The notes: generated by a model from the letters alone, not told the origin. Positions 25,995 to 34,678 are shown, numbered from the stretch's first letter. The stretch: 64,000 bases of DNA from an uncultured Vampirovibrio sp. (GCA_910583875.1 CAJTXT010000007.1:1-64000); one strand, 5' to 3'. Numbers and translations are program-made.

Positions 25995-27098
25995 ATGAAT
26001 AAATTATGGGAAAAATATGCAAAAGTTCTTGTTGATTATTCAGTAAAAGTTCAACCCGGTGAACTTACTGTTATCAGAACAGATTCTTATCTTTCACAAC
26101 CTTTAGTAAAAGAAATATATAAACAGGTTCTTTTAAGAGGCGGACATCCTGTTGTAAGAATGGGTGTTGAAGGTTTAACAGAAGTTTATATTAAAAATGC
26201 AACCGATGAACAGCTTGAATACGTTGATCCAATGGTAGAAGTTGAATATGATAAAGCTAAAAACTTTATTTCTATTGGTGCACCGTTAAATGTAAAAAAT
26301 ATGGCAAGACTTGATTCAAAGAAACTTGCAAAACGTTCAAGCGTAATGAAACATTTATCTGAAAAAATGCTAAAACGAGCTGCTGAAGGGGATTTAAAAT
26401 GGGTTATTGCAGATTTCCCTACAAACGCTTTAGCTCAAGAAGCTAAAATGTCTTTGGAAGAATATACAGAATTTTTAATTAAATCTTGTTATTTGCATAC
26501 AGAAGATCCTGTTAAACAATGGCAGGAAATTGGTGAAAAACAAGAAAAAATCGCTGAATTTTTAAATAATAAATCAAAAATCCGTATTGTTGGCGATAAA
26601 ACTGATATTACATTTAATGTTGCAGGCAGAATTTGGAAAAGTTGCGCTGGTGAATGCAATTTTCCGGATGGTGAAGTTTACACATCTCCTGTTGAAGATA
26701 GTGCTAACGGTCAAATTTATTTTGATTTTCCTCAAATCTACAGAGGTAATGAAGCTCAAAAGGTTTTATTAACTTTAAAAGATGGTAAAGTTATTGAAGC
26801 TAAAGCTGAAAAAGGTGAAGAATTCTTAAACAATATGCTTGATATGGATGAAGGTTCAAGATTTGTCGGAGAAATTGCAATTGGTACTAATGATATGATT
26901 CAAGATGTAACAGGCAATATATTATTTGATGAAAAAATCGGTGGTTCAATTCATATGGCAGTTGGTGCTTCATATCCTGATACTGGTGGTAAGAATGTTT
27001 CAGGTCTGCATTGGGATTTGATTAAGAACATGAAAAATGGCGGTCAAATATATGCTGATGATGAACTTATATATGAAAATGGTAAGTTCATAATTTAA
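25995..27098 (+). CDS. Aminopeptidase, M29 (thermophilic, AmpS) family
   Basis: A 367-residue metallo-aminopeptidase. N-terminal KYAKVLVDYSVKVQPGELTVI is the family's opening. The metal-binding part includes GECNFPDGEVYTSPVED, with conserved Glu, MDEGSRFVGEIAIG, and SGLHWDLIKNMKNGGQIYADDELI with His and Asp. M29 enzymes are cytosolic and carry two divalent metals. The ATG at 25995 is preferred to the TTG at 25992, and GAGGTG lies upstream inside the end of lpxA. Its last codons (Phe-Ile-Ile-stop) are inside hairpin H4, whose other arm is their inverted copy. Confidence 0.92.
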   Translation: MNKLWEKYAKVLVDYSVKVQPGELTVIRTDSYLSQPLVKEIYKQVLLRGGHPVVRMGVEGLTEVYIKNATDEQLEYVDPMVEVEYDKAKNFISIGAPLNVKNMARLDSKKLAKRSSVMKHLSEKMLKRAAEGDLKWVIADFPTNALAQEAKMSLEEYTEFLIKSCYLHTEDPVKQWQEIGEKQEKIAEFLNNKSKIRIVGDKTDITFNVAGRIWKSCAGECNFPDGEVYTSPVEDSANGQIYFDFPQIYRGNEAQKVLLTLKDGKVIEAKAEKGEEFLNNMLDMDEGSRFVGEIAIGTNDMIQDVTGNILFDEKIGGSIHMAVGASYPDTGGKNVSGLHWDLIKNMKNGGQIYADDELIYENGKFII

Positions 27099-27224
27099 AA
27101 ATTAAAAAATAGAAAAAGGTAAAGGATTTATTTTCGAAGTCCATTGATTTTAGGAACCGCGAAATCACAGGACGAGAAGATAAATCCTTTACCTTTTTCT
27201 ATTTTTTAATTTTTGAATTATGAA
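27087..27224. repeat. Giant nested hairpin H4, arm overlapping a gene end
   Basis: Arms 27087-27135 and 27176-27224 are 49 nt long with 47 matches; both mismatches are G-T pairs in plus-strand RNA. The core 27136-27175 is in forward orientation with loop TAGGAACCGCG. The left arm includes the last four codons of the M29 peptidase gene including its stop, so the right arm is an inverted copy of coding sequence. H5 starts 8 bp further on. Confidence 0.92.
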
Positions 27225-27232
27225 TAAAAGAT

Positions 27233-27352
27233 ACAACGAAAACATATAAAACTCTCGGATTTTAATTTTTTGTCCTGTGATTTTTGCTCTAAAGAGCAAG
27301 AAATCAATGGACTTCAAAATCAAAATCCGAGAGTTTTATATGTTTTCGTTGT
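27233..27352. repeat. Giant nested hairpin H5, arm overlapping a gene end, variant core
   Basis: Arms 27233-27269 and 27316-27352 match at 36 of 37 positions. The core 27270-27315 is in reverse orientation. Its terminal loop is replaced by a further stem, TTGCTC-TAAA-GAGCAA. The right arm includes the last 17 bases of the minus-strand nuclease-like gene at 27336, stop codon included. Confidence 0.9.
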
Positions 27353-27755
27353 TATAATTAATGGCAGGAATTTCAAAAATAGTAATATCTTTATCAACTT
27401 CTTTTATACGCTGAATATATTTAATATCGTCTGGTTTTGAAGTTATTATTGCAACAGCAGGTTTCTTACCTGTTTTCTTTGCATAATATAATGATTGACC
27501 TATACTCTCAGCCCATTTTTTTGCATAATCAAACTCAATTGCATATTCTTCCGTTAAACAATCGACTCTTGTTTTATCAGGAAGCATATATTCTTTTATT
27601 CCTTCACAATATTGATTAACATAGTCTTTTTCAAGCATTTTAACCGGAACAGAACTTGCAACAGAACTTGCATTTATATTTTCTATATCTACTGCAGAAA
27701 ATATAATAAGAATTGATACAGCAATAAAAAGTATGTACTTAATAAATTTAATCAT
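27336..27755 (-). CDS. Exported nuclease-like protein (139 aa)
   Basis: Residues 1-20 (FIKYILFIAVSILIIFSAV) form a signal or anchor segment. The mature part has RVDCLTEEYAIEFDYAKKWAE, then IGQSLYYAKKTGKKPAVAIIT. The Asp...Glu-x-Asp pattern followed by a Q-x3-YA helix resembles the PD-(D/E)XK nuclease-like fold; I recall similar small secreted proteins in Proteobacteria. Whether it cuts DNA is unknown. With comEC in the same genome, a role in processing external DNA is conceivable. The gene's last codons lie within hairpin H5. Confidence 0.65.
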   Translation of the reverse strand: MIKFIKYILFIAVSILIIFSAVDIENINASSVASSVPVKMLEKDYVNQYCEGIKEYMLPDKTRVDCLTEEYAIEFDYAKKWAESIGQSLYYAKKTGKKPAVAIITSKPDDIKYIQRIKEVDKDITIFEIPAINYNNENI

Positions 27756-27892
27756 AATTATTATTTATTATATTTATTAATTCTCCAATTGTATATAGTA
27801 CAAGTGGCTAAATTTGTAAAGAAACTTTGTATAAATAACAATTTATTATATTCTTATGGTTTATATTTTTGTAATTGAAGTAAAGGTAAACT

Positions 27893-29857
27893 ATGAATAT
27901 AAATCCGGCTGTTTATAAACCTAATTTTGGAAGAGCATTTACTACAGAAGAAAAGAAAAGTTATGCTGCATTACTTAATGAAGCAAAAGATGTACTTGAT
28001 ATAAAAGATACAAGTGCTATAGTTTTTGATTTTAATGTTCCGTCTGAAAAAGGTAAAAATACTGCAATAGGAACAACATTTTCTAATTCTATGCAAAAAT
28101 TTATCGGTTTTGTAAAAGATATGACAGGTATTACTTCAGTTCAATTAGGACCTCAAGGTAAAATTGCTCATAATAATAAATCTCCATATTCTGGTACTAA
28201 TTATGCCTTTGGTGAACATATTATAGATTTAGATAAGCTTACTTCAACAGAATATGCTTCAATTTTAGATGCAAATGATATAAAAAAAGCAGATGAAAAT
28301 TATCAGGCAGATAAAATTACACGAGAATATAAAACTGATTATGATTATGTAATTGGTGATGGTAAGACACAAGGTATACAAGAAACTTTATTACAAAAAG
28401 CATATTCTAATTTCAATTCTGCCTTAAATGCTAATGAAGCAGATGCCGTAAAACTAAATAAAGAATTTACAGAGTTCAAAGCTAAAAACGAGAAATGGCT
28501 TCAAAAAGAAAATATGTTTATAGCTTTATCTGAGCATTATGGAACTCAAGATATTTCACAATGGAGTGAATTCGATAAGAAATTATATAGTAAATCAACA
28601 GCAGAAGATATAAGGAAAAATCGTATATCTGAAGTTGAAACTACATACGCTGATTTAATAGATTTTGAAAGTTTTAAACAATTTTTGGCAGTTAAACAGC
28701 AGCATGAAGCAAGAATAGAATTAAATGCTCAAAATATAGATATATATGGTGATTGTTTAATAGGTTTTTCTCAAAGTGAAATGTGGGGAAATATAGATTG
28801 CTTTAGAGAAAATTTATATTATGGCGGACCTGATCCTAATTGCTCTGAAACAAATAATATCCAAACTTGGGGCTTGCCGGCTTTAGATTATACAAAACTT
28901 GGTGAATGCGGTGCTGATGGTGATTTATCTAAACTTGGAGAAGTTGGTAAATTCTTATATGATAAATATTGTACATTCTTTGAACGTTATGACGGTTTAA
29001 GAATGGATGCTGCATGGCAGTTTGTTACTCCGTTTATTTACCAAGCAGTTAACGGAAATTATGAAGAATTTAAATTGCCAGAAATTAACTTTACTATATT
29101 TAATATTATGAAAACAGCTGCTAAAGATGTTCTAGGTGATAAATTTGATGAACAAAATCCTGATAATATAATGCTGGAACTAGTTGGAATGTCAGCAGGT
29201 AAAGGCAGAGAAATGACATTAAATACATATCCGCATTTATATACGACTGCTTATGCAGAGTATGACGAATCACCTGCTAAATTTTTAGAAAAAGGCTATA
29301 AACAAGGCAAATTCTATGCTGGTGTAGGCTGCCATGATAATGATTCTCTTGTTAATATGGCAAAAGATACTCAGAAACGTGAACTTCACCTAAATGGTAT
29401 GAAGAGAGATTACGGTCTTGATACTTCTAAACTTGCCTTTGAGTCTGAAAGATATCAAACTCAAAATCAAGAACAAAAAACTCAAGAAGATTTTAGAACA
29501 GCAAAATTCTCTGAAATATTTACATCTGAAAAACAATTCTTTACTCTCCCAGATATGTTTGGTATGGCAGAACGTATAAATATTTCTGGTAAAGTAAGTA
29601 ATGATAACTGGGCTGTTAGAATTCCAAATGATTATGAAAGATTTTATTTCTCTCAATTAGCAAACGGATTTGGTTTAAACATGCCAAAAGTGTTAGCAAA
29701 TGCAATTAATATGAAACATATAAATGCTGATGAATTAGTTAAAAAATGTAATGAAGCAGCTGAAATTTTGAGAAGCGACGGTCCAATGACTGAACAAGAA
29801 GCTAATATTGCAGATAAAAATGGTGATTTAAATAATAAATTCTCATATTTATTATAA
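27893..29857 (+). CDS. GH77-like 4-alpha-glucanotransferase with NPNFG-type N-terminus
   Basis: A 654-residue protein distantly related to MalQ, which transfers alpha-1,4-glucan segments. Recognisable blocks are GDCLIGFSQSEMWGN (MalQ-like GDLPIxV region), QTWGLPALDY, the nucleophile Asp372 in GLRMDAAWQF, a likely acid/base Glu429 in IMLELVG, and His481-Asp482 in GCHDND. Residues 115-260 form a helical insertion. The N-terminus INPAVYKPNFGRAF carries the lineage motif shared with four other proteins here instead of a signal peptide. The functional assignment rests on motif order; substrate specificity is uncertain. Confidence 0.75.
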   Translation: MNINPAVYKPNFGRAFTTEEKKSYAALLNEAKDVLDIKDTSAIVFDFNVPSEKGKNTAIGTTFSNSMQKFIGFVKDMTGITSVQLGPQGKIAHNNKSPYSGTNYAFGEHIIDLDKLTSTEYASILDANDIKKADENYQADKITREYKTDYDYVIGDGKTQGIQETLLQKAYSNFNSALNANEADAVKLNKEFTEFKAKNEKWLQKENMFIALSEHYGTQDISQWSEFDKKLYSKSTAEDIRKNRISEVETTYADLIDFESFKQFLAVKQQHEARIELNAQNIDIYGDCLIGFSQSEMWGNIDCFRENLYYGGPDPNCSETNNIQTWGLPALDYTKLGECGADGDLSKLGEVGKFLYDKYCTFFERYDGLRMDAAWQFVTPFIYQAVNGNYEEFKLPEINFTIFNIMKTAAKDVLGDKFDEQNPDNIMLELVGMSAGKGREMTLNTYPHLYTTAYAEYDESPAKFLEKGYKQGKFYAGVGCHDNDSLVNMAKDTQKRELHLNGMKRDYGLDTSKLAFESERYQTQNQEQKTQEDFRTAKFSEIFTSEKQFFTLPDMFGMAERINISGKVSNDNWAVRIPNDYERFYFSQLANGFGLNMPKVLANAINMKHINADELVKKCNEAAEILRSDGPMTEQEANIADKNGDLNNKFSYLL

Positions 29858-29901
29858 TGATATATATTTATATATATGACTATAAAAAAAAGGGAATTTG
29901 A

Positions 29902-31515
29902 ATGTTTAAGAAATTAATTAATCTTTTATTCAATGAGAATGAAGATTCTGCATTTATATCATATTACTTCTTTCTTTGTCTGACAGCGATATTATGCTTT
30001 GGTTTTGCGTTAAATAATCCTTCTATGGGAATTGATGATGAAATGCTTTATTATATATCATCATTAAAATCTATCTTCTTTTTTGAAACAAGACTTGGAA
30101 TATTAATAACCTCAAAATTAATTCATTCATATGAATATTTGCCATTTTGGAGAGAATTTATCGGCGTAATTTTATATATTATTGGAATTACATTACATGT
30201 TGATAACTTTTATAAATATTTACCTTCAAATAAATTTGATAAAAATTCAGCAATAATATTTGCTTGTCTTGCACTATCTTTTCCATATATAGCATTTAAT
30301 TTTATTTTTATGTGTACGGTTATAGAACAACCGCTTACTATATTGTTTAGTGCTTTAGCTGTTAGTTATACAACAAAATATTTCTTAATTAATCAAAATA
30401 AAAAATATATTTTCTATAGTTTTATTTTTGTCTTTTTAATATTTTCATTTTATGAAATAGGAATTATGTATTATATTCTAAGCAGTATATTTATAATTCT
30501 GTTTAACAAAATTCATGATATAAATAGCAATAATAAAGAAATGGAAAAACCATATAATGAATTTAAATGGTTTTGCTGTTTAGGCTTTGTTTCCTTCTTA
30601 TCTATAATTTCAAATTATATAATTATTTATATTTTTAAATTTTTATTGAATTTTAATTATTTACAGAATAAGTTTGCAGAACATTTTATGTATAATGTAG
30701 ATTCTTTTTTATTCTTCCTAAATTCATTCATTAATAATAATATCAGCAGTTTAAAGAATTTTATATTTACCTGCAAGTATGATTTTGGTTCTTTAATGAT
30801 ATTATTGTCCTATATAATTTTATTTTCTCTTGTTATTTATTTGTATTGGAAAAAGCGTAATAAAATAATATTGCTATGGGGATTTTTATTTTTAATCTTT
30901 CCTCTTCTTCCGCCCTTATTGGCAGGAAATCCTAGTTTAAAGTATAGAACTATTGTTTATTATGGTTTTTTTGTTCCTTTTGTTTTTGTGATTTTATATT
31001 CTATTATAAAAAATAATAGATATTTAAAGTATGTTTTATATACATTTATATTTCTTTGTGTTCTTTATCAAACAAAAGAAATGAATCAATTTTTCTATAC
31101 TGAAAATATTAAATACCAAAATGATAAAATGTTAGCCTTTAATGTAATTCAAGATATTAGAAAATTTAATGATAAACCTGTTGTTATTGTTGGAGTTAGA
31201 GAAAATCCTCTTTTAAAACATTCATACGATATAGAGGCACCGGAAGCAAGTATTAGCATATTTAATTGGGATAGATATGATAATTATTATACGGAATTGT
31301 TCGTAGAACGTCCTTTTAATTTTATAAGAGAACAAGGTTTTTCAATTACGAATTTCTTTAAAAGCAGACAATTTGAGGAAGATGAAATTGAATATTATGT
31401 AAATACAATAAAAAATGCTGTTAAAGATATGGGTATTTACCCGCAAAGAACTTCTATAAAAGAAATGGAGGATTTTATTCTAATAAAGATTGGTCCTTCT
31501 AAGTTTGAAGAATAA
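29902..31515 (+). CDS. Polytopic membrane protein, GtrII-like glucosyltransferase family
   Basis: A 537-residue protein with about ten to twelve membrane helices and a soluble C-terminal part (about 400-537). The early GIDDEMLYY between the first helices resembles the acidic loop of GT-C glycosyltransferases and of the GtrII O-antigen glucosyltransferases. The conserved aromatic-rich helices (SLKSIFFFETRLGILI, FWREFIGVILYIIG) fit that group. It would transfer a lipid-linked sugar outside the cytoplasmic membrane. It lies 44 bp after the GH77-like gene and has its own terminator. Confidence 0.7.
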   Translation: MFKKLINLLFNENEDSAFISYYFFLCLTAILCFGFALNNPSMGIDDEMLYYISSLKSIFFFETRLGILITSKLIHSYEYLPFWREFIGVILYIIGITLHVDNFYKYLPSNKFDKNSAIIFACLALSFPYIAFNFIFMCTVIEQPLTILFSALAVSYTTKYFLINQNKKYIFYSFIFVFLIFSFYEIGIMYYILSSIFIILFNKIHDINSNNKEMEKPYNEFKWFCCLGFVSFLSIISNYIIIYIFKFLLNFNYLQNKFAEHFMYNVDSFLFFLNSFINNNISSLKNFIFTCKYDFGSLMILLSYIILFSLVIYLYWKKRNKIILLWGFLFLIFPLLPPLLAGNPSLKYRTIVYYGFFVPFVFVILYSIIKNNRYLKYVLYTFIFLCVLYQTKEMNQFFYTENIKYQNDKMLAFNVIQDIRKFNDKPVVIVGVRENPLLKHSYDIEAPEASISIFNWDRYDNYYTELFVERPFNFIREQGFSITNFFKSRQFEEDEIEYYVNTIKNAVKDMGIYPQRTSIKEMEDFILIKIGPSKFEE

Positions 31516-31539
31516 AAAGACCCTTTAAAGGGTCTTTTT
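31514..31539. terminator. Bidirectional terminator between convergent genes
   Basis: A perfect palindrome AAAAAGACCCTTT / AAAGGGTCTTTTT followed by more T. It serves the GtrII-like gene, whose stop it overlaps, and possibly the minus-strand gene ending at 31564. Confidence 0.8.
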
Positions 31540-31563
31540 TTAAGTGTATGAGAAAGTTAGAGA

Positions 31564-32373
31564 TTACATATTTTGGATTTTATCGCTCATTCCGTCCATA
31601 TCATCTTTCAACATCTTCTTAACAACATCATTTTGAGCATCTAACATTTTGCAAACAGTTTCAATGTTTTTTACTTTGTTTTGAAGAATTGTATCCGCAT
31701 TATTTAAAATACTGCTTGATACTTTTTGATATGCAGCTAATGGCGCACTTGCTGTACCTTGTAATAAGTTACCAATTAAAGTAGTTCCTAAACCGAAAGA
31801 ACCTAAATAAGGTGACATTGCTTGTAAAATACCACCGAAACCAGAAATAACACCAGCTGCAGGAAGTAGGAAACTATCACCAAAACCAAAACCAGACGCT
31901 AGTCCCGCTGTATAACCTAACGCATTAAGTGCAGTTGAGCCTGCAACTTCTGAAACAGATGTTAAAGAAGAAGCACCGCCAGTTAACTGTCCTTCAGAAG
32001 CTGTTGAACCAAATCCTTGAACAACAGGACTTGCTGCACCACCAGTAAAACCTGAATATTGTGATAAAGAACCAATACCAAATGCGGCTGTATTCCCGCT
32101 GGTCATATTAGTTGGTGACCAGTATGAAGTACCAGGAATATTAAGTGCTGTACCACCGCCCATTGTAGACATAAATGAACTTGGTGAAATCATACTAGCT
32201 AATTTCCATAAGAAACTGCCGGCAGTACCAAAACCAGCACCATCTGATGCACTTCCGCTTACTGTAATATCTCTTAAAAGGTCATAAGTTTCGAATAACA
32301 TAGCTTTTGCGTCACCGCTCAAACCGCCATATTTATTAGATATAACTAGATAACTATCATTCTTGTAACTCAT
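31564..32373 (-). CDS. Gly/Ala/Ser-rich protein of unknown function (269 aa)
   Basis: Unrecognised. The N-terminal MSYKNDSYLVISNKYGGLSG and AKAMLFETYDLLRDI suggest a short helical head. The middle (about 50-205) is low-complexity Gly/Ser/Ala/Thr with FG-type dipeptides and could be a hydrophobic or amyloid-like region. The C-terminus (SSILNNADTILQNKVKNIET, MLDAQNDVVKKMLKDDMDGM) is an amphipathic coiled coil. There is no classical signal peptide. The helix-spacer-helix layout recalls type III or WXG-like secreted proteins, but this is speculation. The neighbouring MGLAASQAR protein has a similar layout. Confidence 0.65.
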   Translation of the reverse strand: MSYKNDSYLVISNKYGGLSGDAKAMLFETYDLLRDITVSGSASDGAGFGTAGSFLWKLASMISPSSFMSTMGGGTALNIPGTSYWSPTNMTSGNTAAFGIGSLSQYSGFTGGAASPVVQGFGSTASEGQLTGGASSLTSVSEVAGSTALNALGYTAGLASGFGFGDSFLLPAAGVISGFGGILQAMSPYLGSFGLGTTLIGNLLQGTASAPLAAYQKVSSSILNNADTILQNKVKNIETVCKMLDAQNDVVKKMLKDDMDGMSDKIQNM

Positions 32374-32512
32374 TTTTCCTACATTCCTTACGTGTTTACT
32401 TGTGTTTGCCTTAACTATGCTTTTCTTATCGACAATATAATTTACTAACTTTAATTTTGTTTTTAATAATATTAAGTTTTGTTAAATGATTTTATGTTTC
32501 TCAAATGGTGAA

Positions 32513-33478
32513 TTATGAGAATGTATTGAAGGTATTTTCAATGTTTTTATCTAATACAGATTTAACTGCTTCTAATTCTGTTTGAAGTTCGTTTTGTTCT
32601 GTATCGATTTGGTTTAATCTTAATTCAAGAACTTTATCTTCTTGTTGTAAAGATTCAGTTTGAGCATTTAAGTCTGCAACCATTTTGTCATATTCATCTT
32701 TGCTCATAGTGTAATCTCTTAATGCAGCATCATAACCTTCTGTGTTGTATGTTCTTGTAGTATCAACATCAGTAGAGCTGAAAATTGTTGCACCTGTATT
32801 TGGATCTGTTGCAGAAACACTTTTAAATCTGTTATTAGCATCAAATTCAACTGTTGCTTTTTCAAAAATTTGAGTTTCTGTAACTTTTTTGTTTGAGCTG
32901 ATATATGATCTTAATTCTGTTGTGCCAGCCATATATTCTTCAACTGCTGTTTGATCTAAATAATGAGATAAACCATCAGCATCTTGATAAACATATAAGT
33001 TTGGACCAACTACTTGTTCTTCAGGTGAAGTATAAGTAGAATTGATTAAATTTATCATAGATTCACTATTTTCTGCAATTCTTAATTGATAAGTTGCATC
33101 CGGAGTATTTAAGCTGTAAACACCTTCATTATTTGTAATAGTTGAATTTGTAAGAACTGTTCCAACTGCAACATTTTTATTGAAAGTATGTTCAGTATTT
33201 AAGTAATATGTACCATCATCATTTTGATAGTAGCTTTTTACTAAGTAATCACCATCATAACCAGATGTATTATCTAATGAAAATGAATAATTTGTTTCAA
33301 AAAATTCAGTTGTATTTGGTGCAACAGGTAAGTCTAATGCTAATAATTTACTATATAAAGCATTAACTTCTTCAGCCAACGCTGTACGTTGTTGGTTAAC
33401 TTGTTGACCTTCATATTCTATATTTGATTTTCTTGCTGTTATACCTAAAAATCTTGCTTGTGAAGCTGCTAAGCCCAT
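32513..33478 (-). CDS. MGLAASQAR-family protein, possible secreted substrate (321 aa)
   Basis: Begins MGLAASQARFLGITARKSN, a head I recall as recurrent in Melainabacteria proteins. Residues 20-50 form an amphipathic helix (EYEGQQVNQQRTALAEEVNA). The centre (about 60-215) is Thr/Asn/Tyr-rich beta sequence. The C-terminal part (about 235-321: DEYDKMVADLNAQTESLQQE, LRLNQIDTEQNELQTELEAV) is a long coiled coil ending SFNTFS-like (NTFNTFS). Helical ends around a beta domain recall flagellar hook-associated or needle-type export substrates, whose N-terminal and C-terminal helices pair. Export route and function are not established. Confidence 0.65.
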   Translation of the reverse strand: MGLAASQARFLGITARKSNIEYEGQQVNQQRTALAEEVNALYSKLLALDLPVAPNTTEFFETNYSFSLDNTSGYDGDYLVKSYYQNDDGTYYLNTEHTFNKNVAVGTVLTNSTITNNEGVYSLNTPDATYQLRIAENSESMINLINSTYTSPEEQVVGPNLYVYQDADGLSHYLDQTAVEEYMAGTTELRSYISSNKKVTETQIFEKATVEFDANNRFKSVSATDPNTGATIFSSTDVDTTRTYNTEGYDAALRDYTMSKDEYDKMVADLNAQTESLQQEDKVLELRLNQIDTEQNELQTELEAVKSVLDKNIENTFNTFS

Positions 33479-33628
33479 TGTCTTTCTCCATTGTTCCTTG
33501 TTATGTTTAATTTATCGACCAATTTTTTCAAAACTTTAGTTTTAAAAAAATAAATGTAAACTAATGTTAAGAAATTGAAGAATCCTTACTTAGCTTTTTA
33601 TTAATGATTATTTATAAAAAGGCAAGAA

Positions 33629-33656
33629 AAAAAGAGCCTTTAAAAAGGCTCTTTTT
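33629..33656. terminator. Terminator of the NPxF membrane-protein pair
   Basis: AAAAAGAGCCTTT pairs with AAGGCTCTTTTT around a short A-rich loop. It lies 120 bp past the stop of the gene at 33779. Confidence 0.7.
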
Positions 33657-33711
33657 AATAAATAATTTTAGATAATTATATAGAAAATTACACAAGACTA
33701 ACTATATTGTC

Positions 33712-33732
33712 ACCCTGAACTTGTTTCAGGGT
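33712..33732. repeat. Short dispersed hairpin, ACCCTGAA stem
   Basis: ACCCTGAA-CTTGT-TTCAGGGT preceded by GTC and followed by CTTATCAG. A third stem variant with complete pairing. Confidence 0.75.
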
Positions 33733-33778
33733 CTTATCAGCTATAATATCAGTCATTTAGAATAAATAACAAGTTTTA

Positions 33779-34678
33779 TTATTTTTTAGCTTGAGTTTGT
33801 TCTGTGTTTTCTTTTTTATTATTAAATAACTTAGAACTTAATTTATTTGCAATTGGAGTAATTACAACAGGACCAAGATATCTGTATATAATACCGAAAA
33901 TTACAAGAACTTTTAATTTGTTAATACCAGGTAGAAGTTTATCAGCTTCCTTTCTTGCTGCTGCTGAATTGTAAACATCATCAACAAGACCTTTAACAGT
34001 ATCTTTTGCTTTATCTATATTGCCTGCGTTATTAGTAATTGCATCTTTAACTGAAGATTGAACTTCTTTTAATTTTTCAGGAGCAATACTGAAAGCTTTC
34101 TTAGTTCCTTCTTCACTTACAATACCTTTTAGATGACCACGTATCATTGCAGCAACATCATCAAGACCTTTTGTAAGTTCTGCCCCTTTTTTGCTTGCAA
34201 TTTCGCCAACTTTACTTAATAAATCACTTTGTGCTGAAGAACCTGCAGCTTCTTGAGCTTTTTTACCAAGATTTACATAAAAGTCTTTGTTCTTAGTAAA
34301 GTATTTTTCTGCCCCTTTATTTACTATATTTGTGATTTTATCTTCTGCAAGATAAGCACCAGCTGTAGAAACACCCCAAGTAAGTGCGTCATTTATTAAC
34401 ATTTGAGGTTTTTGTTCTTTTTTAATTTTTTTGTTTCTTAATGTACTTAGCATATAGAAACCTGATAAGAAGCAGCTTTCTGCAACTAGTACATGTGTAA
34501 ATGTTTTATTTGATTTACTGAAATTATGTATAAATTTTTGGAAAGGAGCTGTTTTAGCTACACCTTCATAGAAATTAGAAAGTCCATTTACACCTTTAAA
34601 GGATGGGGAGTTTGCTTGTTTTGAAGCAGTATTTCTGCTGCTGTATTGGTATTGATTATTAATACTATTTATTTTCAT
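33779..34678 (-). CDS. Membrane protein with N-terminal SPSFKG motif (299 aa)
   Basis: Starts MKINSINNQYQ and carries NSPSFKGVNG at about residues 23-32, the lineage motif. Two hydrophobic segments follow (THVLVAESCFLSGFYML; LTWGVSTAGAYLA). A helical Lys/Ala-rich body comes next, then a third membrane segment (LKVLVIFGIIYRYLGPVVITPIA) and a charged tail. No family is recognised. The gene overlaps its upstream neighbour by 14 bp and shares its plan (motif, membrane segments, helical body, closing membrane helix), so the two are likely paralogous and may form a complex. Confidence 0.7.
   Translation of the reverse strand: MKINSINNQYQYSSRNTASKQANSPSFKGVNGLSNFYEGVAKTAPFQKFIHNFSKSNKTFTHVLVAESCFLSGFYMLSTLRNKKIKKEQKPQMLINDALTWGVSTAGAYLAEDKITNIVNKGAEKYFTKNKDFYVNLGKKAQEAAGSSAQSDLLSKVGEIASKKGAELTKGLDDVAAMIRGHLKGIVSEEGTKKAFSIAPEKLKEVQSSVKDAITNNAGNIDKAKDTVKGLVDDVYNSAAARKEADKLLPGINKLKVLVIFGIIYRYLGPVVITPIANKLSSKLFNNKKENTEQTQAKK

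Larger units (their letters stand above)
33479..33778. other. 300-bp gap with a terminator and one dispersed hairpin
   Basis: No reading frame is supported. It contains the terminator at 33629-33656 for the upstream operon and the short hairpin at 33712-33732. The remainder is AT-rich leader of the MGLAASQAR gene. Confidence 0.6.

Noticed and set aside
4697..27352. Giant hairpins as retron ncRNA, integron attC sites or CRISPR remnants
   Set aside because: No reverse transcriptase, integron integrase or cas gene is in the window. attC sites conserve the ends rather than the centre, and there is no spacer-repeat periodicity.
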